A stretch of DNA of 64,000 bases from Neobacillus mesonae (lineage in GTDB: Bacteria; Bacillota; Bacilli; Paenibacillales; Paenibacillaceae): positions 248,001 to 312,000 of the forward strand of contig JAMBOW010000003.1 of assembly GCA_023715865.1 (NCBI GenBank), in the 5' to 3' direction. Of the stretch, positions 8,690 through 15,640 are shown piece after piece. The notes beneath the pieces were generated by a model. The model searched no databases, had not been told where the DNA came from, and saw only the letters and a program-made list of their open reading frames with translations. A program made the position numbers and the translations under genes. Within the stretch, counting starts at the first letter, position 1, and every line of letters begins with the position of its first letter.

Positions 8690-9295
8690 CTATAAAATTT
8701 TATTTTGAGTCCCTTCTAAAAAGGTATCTATCCCTTTTTTGTATAATTCCTGGCGATCAAAATTAATTCCTGTAAGCTCTGCCCTCAAATCAATTCCGTT
8801 TATCATATTTTGCAAAATCAAAGCCAAATATTCAATATTATTATCAGCAGCAATTAACTTTTCTTTGACACCAGATTCAATCAACTCTTGAAAAATGGAA
8901 TAATAGTTGTTACTTATCATTTTAATTTTTTTATTTATTTCACTAGATGTAAATGCACTTGCCATAAATTCCTCGCTAATCATTAAAAAGGGGAAATTAA
9001 CTTTTGTCTGGGCTGAATAATTACCCAATACATATAACTTTTCCTTAGTATTTTTGCAATTTTCAATTTGTTGTCTGAATCCTCTTTCCCAGCTCTTTGA
9101 ATCCTCTTCAAGGATATATATAAATAAGTGTTCCTTACTTTCAAAATGGTGGTACAAACTTCCTTTACTTGTATTTATTTGCTTGATAATGTCGCCAACA
9201 GATGTTTCAGAAAAACCTTTTTTTGAGAATAATTCTCTTGCTGCAGTGATTAACTTATCTCTCATATTTGGTTCATTTATTGCTTTTCTTTTCAT
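8690..9295 (-). CDS. TetR/AcrR family transcriptional regulator
   Basis: A 201-residue TetR-type repressor. The N-terminal helix-turn-helix (about residues 12-58) reads ELFSKKGFSETSVGDIIKQ then NTSKGSLYHHFESKEHLF. The C-terminal ligand-binding half resembles the YcdC/AcrR C-terminal fold. It is transcribed divergently from two flavin monooxygenase genes. Operator-like sequences built on CATACC and GGTCGG lie in front of both sides, so it probably represses itself and the monooxygenases until an electrophile or other inducer binds. AT-rich coding sequence as in the surrounding accessory region. Confidence 0.92.
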   Translation of the reverse strand: MKRKAINEPNMRDKLITAARELFSKKGFSETSVGDIIKQINTSKGSLYHHFESKEHLFIYILEEDSKSWERGFRQQIENCKNTKEKLYVLGNYSAQTKVNFPFLMISEEFMASAFTSSEINKKIKMISNNYYSIFQELIESGVKEKLIAADNNIEYLALILQNMINGIDLRAELTGINFDRQELYKKGIDTFLEGTQNKIL

Positions 9296-9339
9296 GGTAT
9301 ATTTTTCTCCTTTTTAAAACCGCACCTTAACTCCCATTA

Positions 9340-9361
9340 TAGACTGGTCGGTTGGTATGTA
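9340..9361 (-). promoter_or_regulatory. Candidate TetR operator in front of the tetR gene
   Basis: The plus-strand sequence GACTGGTCGGTTGGTATG is an imperfect version of the CATACCGATCGGTCGGTATG core on the other side of the intergenic region, and lies about 45-65 bases upstream of the tetR start. Binding is inferred. Confidence 0.5.
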
Positions 9362-9516
9362 TACATTATAACAATACGAAATATGTTTTGACTACATCGT
9401 TTATCTTAAGAGAAGTCTTATAGTTTTTCAATTTAATTTTAGCAGTTTACGTCGTTGAACAAGCAAATTGATGATTAGTAAGGATCAAAATTAACTTGCA
9501 ATATACTTAAGTAATG

Positions 9517-9570
9517 GGGTAGTATATAGTCAACATACCGATCGGTCGGTATGTTGACTATATACTACCC
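9517..9570. promoter_or_regulatory. 54-bp palindromic operator upstream of the LLM monooxygenase operon
   Basis: Two perfect 24-base arms (9517-9540 and 9547-9570) flank the centre ATCGGT. The inner part contains the TetR-type core ACCGATCGGT. The right arm ends three bases before the AGGAGG ribosome binding site, so the RNA start region and leader lie inside the palindrome. TetR operators are normally 15-30 bp, so the length is unusual. Confidence 0.75.
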
Positions 9571-9585
9571 TTAGGAGGAAAATTA

Positions 9586-10581
9586 ATGAATTTAGGAATC
9601 TTAGACTATGCAATTATAGATGAAAACCAAGGAGCACACGAAGCATTATGGAATACTACTCACCTTGCTAAACATGCAGAAGAATTAGGGTACAAGCGTT
9701 TTTGGGTTGCAGAGCACCATAAAGATATAGCATCTGCAAGTAATAATCCTGAAATGCTCATGATGCATCTAGCGGCTCACACTAAATCAATTAGAGTTGG
9801 TTCGGGAGGAGTTATGTTACCGAATTACAGTTCATATAAGGTTGCTGAGAACTTCAAAATGATGGAAGCCTTATACCCCAATAGGATAGATCTTGGTGTT
9901 GGAAGAGCCACTGGGGCAGATCATCAGGTTACTTTTGCACTTAATGATGAAAAACGCGGTAATTTACCCTTTGAGACGAAGGTACAGGATCTTAAGGGAT
10001 TTGTGAGTGGGGAGTTCCCAGTAGGCAATCGTTATCATGGTAACATTTACGCCTCACCTCAAATCGATACACTTCCTGAATTTTTCATACTTGGAGGTAG
10101 CGGATCTACCTCATCTTTAGCTGCATCAGAAGGGTTAGGGTTTACTTTTGCACACTTTATTAACCCGTCTGGCTCTGGTAAGGAAGCTACTGCGCACTAT
10201 CTGAAGAATTTTAAACCTTCTAAAGTTCATCAAAAACCATATGTTATTGTGGCTGTATTTGCGGTCATTGCTGAAACGGATAGTATAGCTGAAGACTTAG
10301 CCCGCTCATTGGATCATTGGCTGTTAAAAGATGGAGCGGGAGAACCGGTTCAATTTTTATTTCCTGAATCACTCGATAATTATAAGTATAGAGAAGATGA
10401 AAAAATGAAAATTACTCAGAATAGAACAAGAGCCGTCGTAGGTAGTCCTCAAACTGTGAAAGCGCAATTGGATGCACTTCAAAAGCTATATAATGCAGAT
10501 GAAATGATGATTTTACCTGCAGTGCCTGGCCTAGAAAACAGAAAAAAATCAATTTCTCTTTTAATCAAAGAATATAAATAA
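9586..10581 (+). CDS. LLM class flavin-dependent oxidoreductase (first of a tandem pair)
   Basis: A 331-residue luciferase-like monooxygenase. The fold markers are ERFWVAEHHKD-type sequence (here RFWVAEHHKD, about residues 38-47), SIRVGSGGVMLPNYS and RIDLGVGRATG, as in the MsnO8/YwcH group of bacterial luciferase homologues. These enzymes use FMNH2 and oxygen to oxidise or detoxify small organics; the substrate cannot be read. AGGAGG lies 7 bases upstream. It is co-transcribed with a paralogue 26 bases downstream and probably controlled by the divergent TetR protein through the 54-bp palindrome. Confidence 0.92.
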   Translation: MNLGILDYAIIDENQGAHEALWNTTHLAKHAEELGYKRFWVAEHHKDIASASNNPEMLMMHLAAHTKSIRVGSGGVMLPNYSSYKVAENFKMMEALYPNRIDLGVGRATGADHQVTFALNDEKRGNLPFETKVQDLKGFVSGEFPVGNRYHGNIYASPQIDTLPEFFILGGSGSTSSLAASEGLGFTFAHFINPSGSGKEATAHYLKNFKPSKVHQKPYVIVAVFAVIAETDSIAEDLARSLDHWLLKDGAGEPVQFLFPESLDNYKYREDEKMKITQNRTRAVVGSPQTVKAQLDALQKLYNADEMMILPAVPGLENRKKSISLLIKEYK

Positions 10582-10607
10582 CTCACTAAAGAAAGGATGT
10601 AATATAA

Positions 10608-11600
10608 ATGGATAAAAAGAAACCAATACTATCAGTGCTTAATTTAGCACCCATGAGAATTGGCGAAACATTCAAACAAGCGATTGATTCTATGGTTGAA
10701 TTAGCTCAAGCGGTAGAACAAATGGGGTACTCACGTTACTGGATTGCGGAGCACCATAATACATTTACGACCGTTAGTTCTGCCACCTCCATTCTAATGA
10801 AGCATACTTTGGACAAAACAGAAAGAATACGAGTTGGTTCAGGAGGAATCATGCTACCCAATCATGTTCCTCTTGTTGTTGCTGAACAATTTGGGACTAT
10901 GGAGTCTCTTCATCCAGATAGAGTTGATTTGGGTGTTGGTAGGGCACCGGGAACAGACAGAGAGACCGCTATGGCTTTAAGACGTACTATGAATCACTCA
11001 TTTTTTAATGATATTCAAGACCTAATAAGATATTTTGGAGTCCCTGAAATGCAAGATAAAGTACGGGCACTACCGGGTCTGAATTCTAAAGTTCCATTGT
11101 ATATCCTTGGATCTTCTACAGAATCTGCTATGTTAGCTGCACAATTAGGTTTGCCTTATGTATTTGCATCACATTTTGCTCCTAAAATGATGGAAAGTGC
11201 TATCTCACTATACCGTTATAATTTCCAACCTTCTGAATATTTGGATAAGCCATATGTGATTATAGCTTTGAATGTTATAGCTACTGAATCTGTTGATGAT
11301 GCTCAGTTACAAAAAAACTCTATGCTTCAATTTCTCACCAATATGATCAGAGAAGAAGAGCAGCCTTTAAACCCTCCAATTAAAACTATGGACGGTTATT
11401 GGACTTCTTATGAAAAAGACATAGTATCATCAATGACAAAGGTTTTATTTATCGGGGACCGGCAATCGGTAAGAAAACAATACATTGATTTCCAAGAACG
11501 AGTTAATCCCGATGAAATCATGGTGGTAACGTATATTTTTGATAAAATCAAACAAATAAGATCGTACGAGATATTTAACGAAATTGTGAATGAAGTCTAA
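10608..11600 (+). CDS. LLM class flavin-dependent oxidoreductase (second of a tandem pair)
   Basis: A 330-residue paralogue of the preceding gene, with the same markers RYWIAEHHNTF, RIRVGSGGIMLPNHV and RVDLGVGRAPGTD. The two differ along their length, so this is an old duplication or a two-component arrangement, not a recent repeat. The ribosome binding site is GAAAGGATG. A perfect 14-bp terminator hairpin ends the operon. A heteromeric enzyme, as in true luciferases, or two related substrates are both possible. Confidence 0.92.
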   Translation: MDKKKPILSVLNLAPMRIGETFKQAIDSMVELAQAVEQMGYSRYWIAEHHNTFTTVSSATSILMKHTLDKTERIRVGSGGIMLPNHVPLVVAEQFGTMESLHPDRVDLGVGRAPGTDRETAMALRRTMNHSFFNDIQDLIRYFGVPEMQDKVRALPGLNSKVPLYILGSSTESAMLAAQLGLPYVFASHFAPKMMESAISLYRYNFQPSEYLDKPYVIIALNVIATESVDDAQLQKNSMLQFLTNMIREEEQPLNPPIKTMDGYWTSYEKDIVSSMTKVLFIGDRQSVRKQYIDFQERVNPDEIMVVTYIFDKIKQIRSYEIFNEIVNEV

Positions 11601-11614
11601 GATGTGATTATGAT

Positions 11615-11656
11615 GAAAAGTGTCAATAAGTGCATAAAAAAATATTGACACTTTTC
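11615..11656 (+). terminator. Terminator of the LLM operon that also carries a -35 box
   Basis: Perfect 14-base arms GAAAAGTGTCAATA (11615-11628) and TATTGACACTTTTC (11643-11656). The right arm includes TTGACA, the -35 element of the next gene. Confidence 0.75.
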
Positions 11657-11680
11657 GTTGTAGTCGTTATGATTATAACG
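11645..11680 (+). promoter_or_regulatory. Promoter and Rrf2 operator of the Rrf2 gene
   Basis: TTGACA (11645-11650) and TATGAT (11668-11673) are 17 bases apart. The inverted repeat CGTTAT-GATT-ATAACG (11665-11680) overlaps the -10, fitting autorepression. Confidence 0.65.
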
Positions 11681-11691
11681 GTGATGTTACT

Positions 11692-12102
11692 ATGAAAAAA
11701 ACAAGCACAAGATTGTCTATAGCTATTCACATTCTTACGTTTATTGCTTCAATTGAAGAAGAGTGTACTGGGGACTTTATTGCAAACAGTGTTAACTCTA
11801 ATCCGGTAACTGTTCGTAACGTTATGGCTTCTCTAAAGAAAGCTGGTCTCATAAATGTTAGACCAGGAATTGGGGGAGCTTACCTTTTAAAAGAGCCTCA
11901 GGATATAACACTTTTCGATGTATATACTGCTGTTGATTTAATTGAGAATGATGAATTGTTTGGCCTGCACAGTCCAAGAAAGGATTGTGAGATTGGGAAA
12001 AATATTGAAGACACTTTACGGAGTGAATTCATGAAAGCTCAAACCGCTATGGAACAACATCTTAAATCAGTAACAGTGCAAGATATTCTTGTATCCTTAT
12101 GA
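11692..12102 (+). CDS. Rrf2 family transcriptional regulator (YwnA-like)
   Basis: A 136-residue Rrf2-type regulator. The winged helix covers about residues 5-75 (TRLSIAIHILTFIA, then NPVTVRNVMASLKKAGLI, then a wing with RPGIGGAYLLKEP). It lacks the three-cysteine cluster of iron-sulfur Rrf2 proteins such as IscR. Only isolated cysteines are present (near residues 25 and 103), so it more likely senses through a thiol or another ligand. It lies directly upstream of a nitroreductase whose promoter region carries a related CGTTATA/TATAACG repeat, so the nitroreductase is the likely target. Confidence 0.9.
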   Translation: MKKTSTRLSIAIHILTFIASIEEECTGDFIANSVNSNPVTVRNVMASLKKAGLINVRPGIGGAYLLKEPQDITLFDVYTAVDLIENDELFGLHSPRKDCEIGKNIEDTLRSEFMKAQTAMEQHLKSVTVQDILVSL

Positions 12103-12135
12103 TAAAGAAAAGCTCATTAGAGCCTTTTTTTATGA

Positions 12136-12166
12136 TATCGTTATAGCCACTATTGTTATAACGATA
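12136..12166 (+). promoter_or_regulatory. Rrf2-type operator upstream of the nitroreductase gene
   Basis: Perfect inverted repeat TATCGTTATA (12136-12145) and TATAACGATA (12157-12166), with a second GTTATAAC palindrome inside its right half. The half-site matches the CGTTAT/ATAACG site in front of the Rrf2 gene. Confidence 0.65.
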
Positions 12167-12196
12167 ATATATATACCAATTTTGGAGGGAAAACAA

Positions 12197-12820
12197 ATGA
12201 CTAATTCAACAAATGTATTCAAAGAAAGACGTTCTATTAGAAGCTATGATCCATCAGTAAAAATTTCGAAAGAAGAAATGATGGATATTCTTGAAGAAGC
12301 AACCTACGCACCTTCCAGCAACAATCTTCAAACTTGGAGATTTTTAGTGATTGATGATCAAGAATTGAAAAAGAAACTACACCCAATTGCATATAATCAA
12401 CAACAAATTTTGGATGCCTCTGCTGTAATTGTTGTTTTGGCAGATCTGGAAGGTCACTTGCGCGCTGAAGAAATTTACGACATCGCTGTTAAACAAGGAA
12501 CCATGTCTGAAGAAGTACGTAATCGACAAGTTGATGGAATTAAAAATACAACTTGGAACTCAGATGCTACAAGAATTAAGAATATTGCATTAGTTGATGC
12601 AGGTTTGGTGTCCATGCAATTGATGCTTGTAGCTAAAACAAGAGGTTATGACACTGTACCAATGGGTGGGTATGTTCCTGACCTGCTGGTTAAAGAGTTC
12701 GACATCCCTGAGCGTTATGCACCTGTTATGTTGCTTGCGATTGGTAAAGGTGTTGGCAAAGCGCATCCTTATTTCAGATTGCCAGTAGAAGAAGTTACTT
12801 TCTGGGATGGGATGAAATAA
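12197..12820 (+). CDS. Nitroreductase family protein (FMN-dependent NAD(P)H oxidoreductase)
   Basis: About 207 residues from the ATG at 12197, which has GGAGGG nine bases upstream. An in-frame start at 12089 would overlap the Rrf2 gene and cross the operator, so it is rejected. The family markers are RRSIRSYDPSVKI (FMN-binding arginines near residues 10-14), APSSNNLQTWRF and the late segment VPMGGYVPDLL. Members reduce nitroaromatics, quinones or other electrophiles using FMN. Together with the Rrf2 regulator this forms a small redox-stress unit beside the LLM monooxygenases. Confidence 0.92.
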   Translation: MTNSTNVFKERRSIRSYDPSVKISKEEMMDILEEATYAPSSNNLQTWRFLVIDDQELKKKLHPIAYNQQQILDASAVIVVLADLEGHLRAEEIYDIAVKQGTMSEEVRNRQVDGIKNTTWNSDATRIKNIALVDAGLVSMQLMLVAKTRGYDTVPMGGYVPDLLVKEFDIPERYAPVMLLAIGKGVGKAHPYFRLPVEEVTFWDGMK

Positions 12821-12838
12821 ACAATAAACTCCTACAGA

Positions 12839-13036
12839 TTGACTAAGGTTCCGGACATTGTAAATAGTTATAAGTCCGTTGTTTATTTACAGCAAGAAAC
12901 CACTTTAGGACTTGTAACTAACCCAGTGTGGAGAGTGATAGAAGTCTTCGGTTTAATGCTTCTCGGAATAGTTTTTTATTATACTGTGAGTATATTGAAA
13001 AAGTCTTCCCTTAAGAGACAAGACGGAAGTAATTGA
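12839..13036 (+). CDS. Possible small single-pass membrane protein
   Basis: An open frame of 65 codons from a TTG, in the same frame as and 18 bases after the nitroreductase stop. There is no clear ribosome binding site. The C-terminal half has one strong membrane segment VFGLMLLGIVFYYTVSIL followed by a basic tail. Its stop codon overlaps the first hairpin of composite repeat copy 3, the same gene-then-repeat layout as its neighbours. It may be a cassette gene that lost its start or a real small protein. No family recognised. Confidence 0.35.
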   Translation: MTKVPDIVNSYKSVVYLQQETTLGLVTNPVWRVIEVFGLMLLGIVFYYTVSILKKSSLKRQDGSN

Positions 13037-13131
13037 ACTAATGGGAAACGTTAGTTCAAGACAGTAAGGAGCAGTTAGCGAATTGGCAACTGCTCCTTTT
13101 TCATTAAGCTAACGGGCAGGTTAGTTTAATA
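13035..13131 (+). repeat. Composite intergenic repeat, copy 3 (most complete)
   Basis: Three consecutive hairpins. The first has arms GAACTAATG and CGTTAGTTC around GGAAA (13035-13057). The second has arms GGAGCAGTT (13068-13076) and AACTGCTCC (13088-13096) followed by TTTTT, as in a terminator. The third is CTAAC-GGGCAG-GTTAG (13109-13124) after TCATTAAG. This copy defines the element. Confidence 0.8.
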
Positions 13132-13232
13132 ATATTTAGTTTAGATGTAGAGTGAAATTTATGAAACAAAAGGAACATTTAATCCCTATATTTCGTCTAT
13201 ATCATGACAACTAGATTCTGGGGGAAATGTTT

Positions 13233-13580
13233 ATGAAGAAGATCTTGATGTTCCTTATAGTTCCTATGGTAATAATGAGTTTTGTAGGATGTTCAAATGC
13301 GAAACCGCCGACAGAGGATGTTACCGATCTTCGCCAAGCTGCTTGGAGCAGCCTTTCTGAAAATGCGAAGGAAGAAGTAGTTGGTGATTGGAAATTCGCT
13401 AATGTTGAAAGAGTGGAGTTGAACGTGTTGCCAATAGTGCAAAGTGGTGGAAAACCGCCTCAAGTTGATAACTTGTATAGAGTGACTTTTAAAACAAATA
13501 GAGACGAATTTCTAGGTCCCATCCAAGTATATGTTGATGGTGATTCAAAAGAAATCGTTAGCTATGGTGCCAGGTTGTAA
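13233..13580 (+). CDS. Small putative lipoprotein
   Basis: A 115-residue secreted protein from the ATG at 13233, correctly spaced after GGGGGAAA; the ATG at 13227 is too close. The N-terminus is a lipoprotein signal with a lipobox-like SFVGC near residue 20, then a Lys/Pro-rich stretch. The mature part resembles small alpha/beta domains of Bacillus lipoproteins with a NLYRVTFKTN strand, but I do not recognise a family. It starts about 100 bases after repeat copy 3 and ends about 15 bases before copy 4, so it looks like the cargo of one cassette. Confidence 0.75.
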   Translation: MKKILMFLIVPMVIMSFVGCSNAKPPTEDVTDLRQAAWSSLSENAKEEVVGDWKFANVERVELNVLPIVQSGGKPPQVDNLYRVTFKTNRDEFLGPIQVYVDGDSKEIVSYGARL

Positions 13581-13589
13581 AAAAAGAAT

Positions 13590-13668
13590 GATTTGAAGCA
13601 AGAGGCAGTCGAACTAAGTGAATCGGCTGCTTTTTTCATTAAGCTAACGGGCAGGATAACGTAACATT
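13590..13668 (+). repeat. Composite intergenic repeat, copy 4 (first hairpin eroded)
   Basis: The second hairpin is GCAGTCGA (13605-13612) with TCGGCTGC (13623-13630) and a T6 run. TTCATTAAGCTAACGGGCAG then matches copy 3, followed by a weaker GATAAC arm. Confidence 0.7.
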
Positions 13669-13730
13669 CCAGGCATTGGAAACGTATTCGATAATGTTGT
13701 CGAATATTAAAGCAGAGGAGCGTGGGAACA

Positions 13731-13871
13731 ATGACTAATTCTGAAAAAATGAAATCCGCTTTAACTGGGGCTATTCTTGAAAGCGGCCTTCGTAATTGTT
13801 CATACTCACCATCTTCCACGCCTCAATCCACGTTATCTGAATCTATACGACAAAAAACCTGCTGCCCCTGA
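13731..13871 (+). CDS. Possible 46-residue open frame after repeat copy 4
   Basis: It starts at an ATG preceded by AGAGGAGCGTGGGAACA and begins MTNSEKMKSALTGAILESG, then turns into a Ser/Pro/Thr-rich tail ending at TGA 13869. It lies 60-70 bases after a repeat copy, where the other cassette genes begin. The good ribosome binding site and start but poor C-terminal part suggest the 5' remnant of a truncated gene. No family recognised. Confidence 0.25.
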   Translation: MTNSEKMKSALTGAILESGLRNCSYSPSSTPQSTLSESIRQKTCCP

Positions 13872-13937
13872 TCCTTGCGGAATTTTATCTACAGGCTTGC
13901 GTCCAAATTAGGCGTGCTTTTCTTTGCTTAATGATTA

Positions 13938-14330
13938 TTATTTGGTAATCATCCAGGTGACGCCAAATTTATCTACGACTTCACCATAATGGGCACCCCA
14001 AGGCTGTTGAGTGAAAGGATATTTCTTTTCTCCGCCCTCGCTTAGCTTAGCATAAGCGGTTGTTGCTTCTGATACATTGTCAAAGCTTAAGGAAATACTG
14101 ATGCTTCGGCTGTAATTAACTGGTTCGAAAGAGTCGGCCATCATAATCGTATTTGCACCCGCGACTGTTATAGCCAAGTGCATCACTTTATCCTTCATCA
14201 CTTCAGGAGTCCCCGGTGTTTCACCAAACGTAGTGAGGAATAAAATTTCGCCTCCGAGCGATTGGGTGTAAAAGTTTGCCTGAGTTCTGGCGTCTTCTGA
14301 CATTAAATATGCGTTTATTTGAGCTCCCAT
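13938..14330 (-). CDS. VOC family protein (PhnB-like glyoxalase/bleomycin-resistance fold)
   Basis: About 130 residues from the ATG at 14330 with GGGGTT upstream; an in-frame ATG 18 bases earlier has no ribosome binding site. It begins INAYLMSEDARTQANFYTQ and ends EVVDKFGVTWMITK, the PhnB/YjdN pattern of vicinal-oxygen-chelate proteins, which form dimers of beta-alpha-beta modules. The biochemical role of this subgroup is uncertain. A close paralogue lies at 22789-23193. Transcribed divergently from a TetR gene with a palindrome over its promoter. Confidence 0.88.
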   Translation of the reverse strand: MGAQINAYLMSEDARTQANFYTQSLGGEILFLTTFGETPGTPEVMKDKVMHLAITVAGANTIMMADSFEPVNYSRSISISLSFDNVSEATTAYAKLSEGGEKKYPFTQQPWGAHYGEVVDKFGVTWMITK

Positions 14331-14356
14331 ATAACAACCCCATTTCACTGATTATT

Positions 14357-14416
14357 AACTTTACAGTTGTAAAGTTATAGGTCCATTATATTCTACAATT
14401 TTACTAATGTAAAGTA
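14357..14416. promoter_or_regulatory. Two candidate TetR operators between the VOC and tetR genes
   Basis: A perfect inverted repeat AACTTTACA-GT-TGTAAAGTT (14357-14376) lies 27 bases upstream of the VOC start. A related TTTTAC-TAAT-GTAAAGT site lies at about 14399-14415. Their shared TTTAC/GTAAA half-sites suggest one regulator, presumably the divergent TetR protein. Confidence 0.6.
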
Positions 14417-14503
14417 ATGTTTGAATGATTTTAAAGTAAGGTTTGAGGAGGTATTCAAGTTTTGGTAATATTACAGAATGACCATACTGGAGTGTGATTT
14501 TAA

Positions 14504-15097
14504 ATGGGTGAGATTCGAAATGCTGAACGTACACGTAAATCGATACTTCTAGCAGCGAGAGAGGAATTATTTGAGAAGGGGTTCAATGGATCAAGAGTCG
14601 AATCTATCGCTAAACGCGCAGGTACAAACAAACAATTAATCTATCATTACTTTAAGAACAAAGACGAGTTAATGAATGAGACCGTTACTGATTTTTTGAG
14701 TTCTGTACCAATGGGAACATTCACATTACCGGCTAACCCAGTGGATATTGCTGAATTTCGTTTCAAGGTCAACGTAGCCCATTTATTGGATTTTCTAAAA
14801 TATACAGCTTGGGAAGCCGTCGAACAATTACCTGAGAATAAGAATGGTGAAAATAGCAGGAAACAGTTGCTTCAATCCTACAATGATGATATGAGGTCCA
14901 AGCAAGAGATGGGGCTGGTTCCAAAGGAGTTAGATCCGTCGTTGATTACCTTGATGATATCTAGCTTGACGATATATCCAATTCTCTATAGTAATGTGAC
15001 GAAAATGATAACAGGCCATACCTCTGAAGATCCAGAATTTCAAAAAAAATGGACTGAGTTTTTGCACGCCATTAGTGAACGTATATTTAAATTATAG
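14504..15097 (+). CDS. TetR/AcrR family transcriptional regulator
   Basis: A 197-residue TetR-type protein. The DNA-binding domain spans about residues 8-55 (AREELFEKGFNGSRVESIA, then GTNKQLIYHYFKNKDELM), followed by a helical ligand domain. It lies divergent to the VOC-protein gene, with TTTAC/GTAAA inverted repeats between them, so local control of that gene and of itself is likely. The inducer is unknown. It is the last intact gene before the tRNA-like remnant. Confidence 0.92.
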   Translation: MGEIRNAERTRKSILLAAREELFEKGFNGSRVESIAKRAGTNKQLIYHYFKNKDELMNETVTDFLSSVPMGTFTLPANPVDIAEFRFKVNVAHLLDFLKYTAWEAVEQLPENKNGENSRKQLLQSYNDDMRSKQEMGLVPKELDPSLITLMISSLTIYPILYSNVTKMITGHTSEDPEFQKKWTEFLHAISERIFKL

Positions 15098-15131
15098 GTA
15101 ATTGTTTTTGGTAGTGAAACATGCAATGGAG

Positions 15132-15187
15132 GGAGCGTCTCACTAGCAGCGAGAAGGTCAGGAGTTCGAATCCCCTATGCTCCGCCA
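15132..15187 (+). other. tRNA-like remnant with CCA end, too short for a tRNA
   Basis: GGAGCGT (15132-15138) can pair with ATGCTCC (15177-15183; one G-T pair) as an acceptor stem, followed by GCCA. A T-arm AGGAG-TTCGAAT-CCCCT (15160-15176; one mismatch) sits at the proper place. Only 21 bases lie between the acceptor and T-arm halves, so there is no room for both D and anticodon arms. It is probably a deleted tRNA gene or a 3' tRNA fragment left by an integrating element. Confidence 0.5.
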
Positions 15188-15333
15188 CTACCGAAATTAA
15201 CCCTCTCACTGCAAACAAACTGTTTTGTTCCGGAACGAAACCCAGGAATTTGTTTTGTCTTAGGGTTATGAGGTGTAATCTGCAGCGAATCTTCGCTTCG
15301 AGCCACCTGTCCGAACGAGGATCGCCTTCATAG

Positions 15334-15468
15334 AGACGTTTCACAGTACTCGTAAGGTCGTCCAACGCAAACTCCATTTACGTCGCGAAGGAGTACCAGG
15401 ATTCTCATAAGATCCAGGACATTGTTAGAGTGCCTGAAGAAATGCAGAGTCTTTATCGAGGTAGGTAG
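15334..15468 (+). pseudogene. C-terminal remnant of a lost gene
   Basis: A 44-codon open stretch without a start, closed upstream by a TAG. It reads like real protein: FTVLVRSSNANSIYVAKEY, then a short polar segment leading to VPEEMQSLYRGR and a stop at 15466. Its stop lies 6 bases before repeat copy 5, as for other cassette genes. It appears to be the 3' end of a gene whose front was deleted, possibly together with the tRNA damage just upstream. Family not recognised. Confidence 0.4.
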
Positions 15469-15473
15469 CGACT

Positions 15474-15560
15474 CAACTAACGGGAAACGTTAATTGAACA
15501 ACGAGTAGCAGCTGTATGATCAGCTGTTTTTTTCTGTTGAAGTAACGGCAGAAATAACAG
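15474..15560 (+). repeat. Composite intergenic repeat, copy 5
   Basis: The first hairpin is CAACTAACG-GGAAA-CGTTAATTG (15474-15496). The second is CAGCTG-TATGAT-CAGCTG (15509-15526) with a T7 run. The third is reduced to GTAACGGCAGAAATAAC. Confidence 0.7.
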
Positions 15561-15640
15561 TAAATATTTACCTGTATTATCCTTATCCTTGGGGGTGCTA
15601 AATTTACATAAATAGGCTTAAATCGTAAGGAGAATAACAT

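Noticed and set aside
12089-12196. N-terminal extension of the nitroreductase
   Set aside because: It would overlap the Rrf2 gene and translate the operator; the ATG at 12197 has the GGAGGG site.
13562-13819. 85-codon minus-strand open frame
   Set aside because: It runs backwards through repeat copy 4 and lacks a ribosome binding site.
15087-15377. Open frames on both strands over the tRNA-like remnant
   Set aside because: They read through the tRNA-like sequence, have no ribosome binding site and no recognisable protein pattern.
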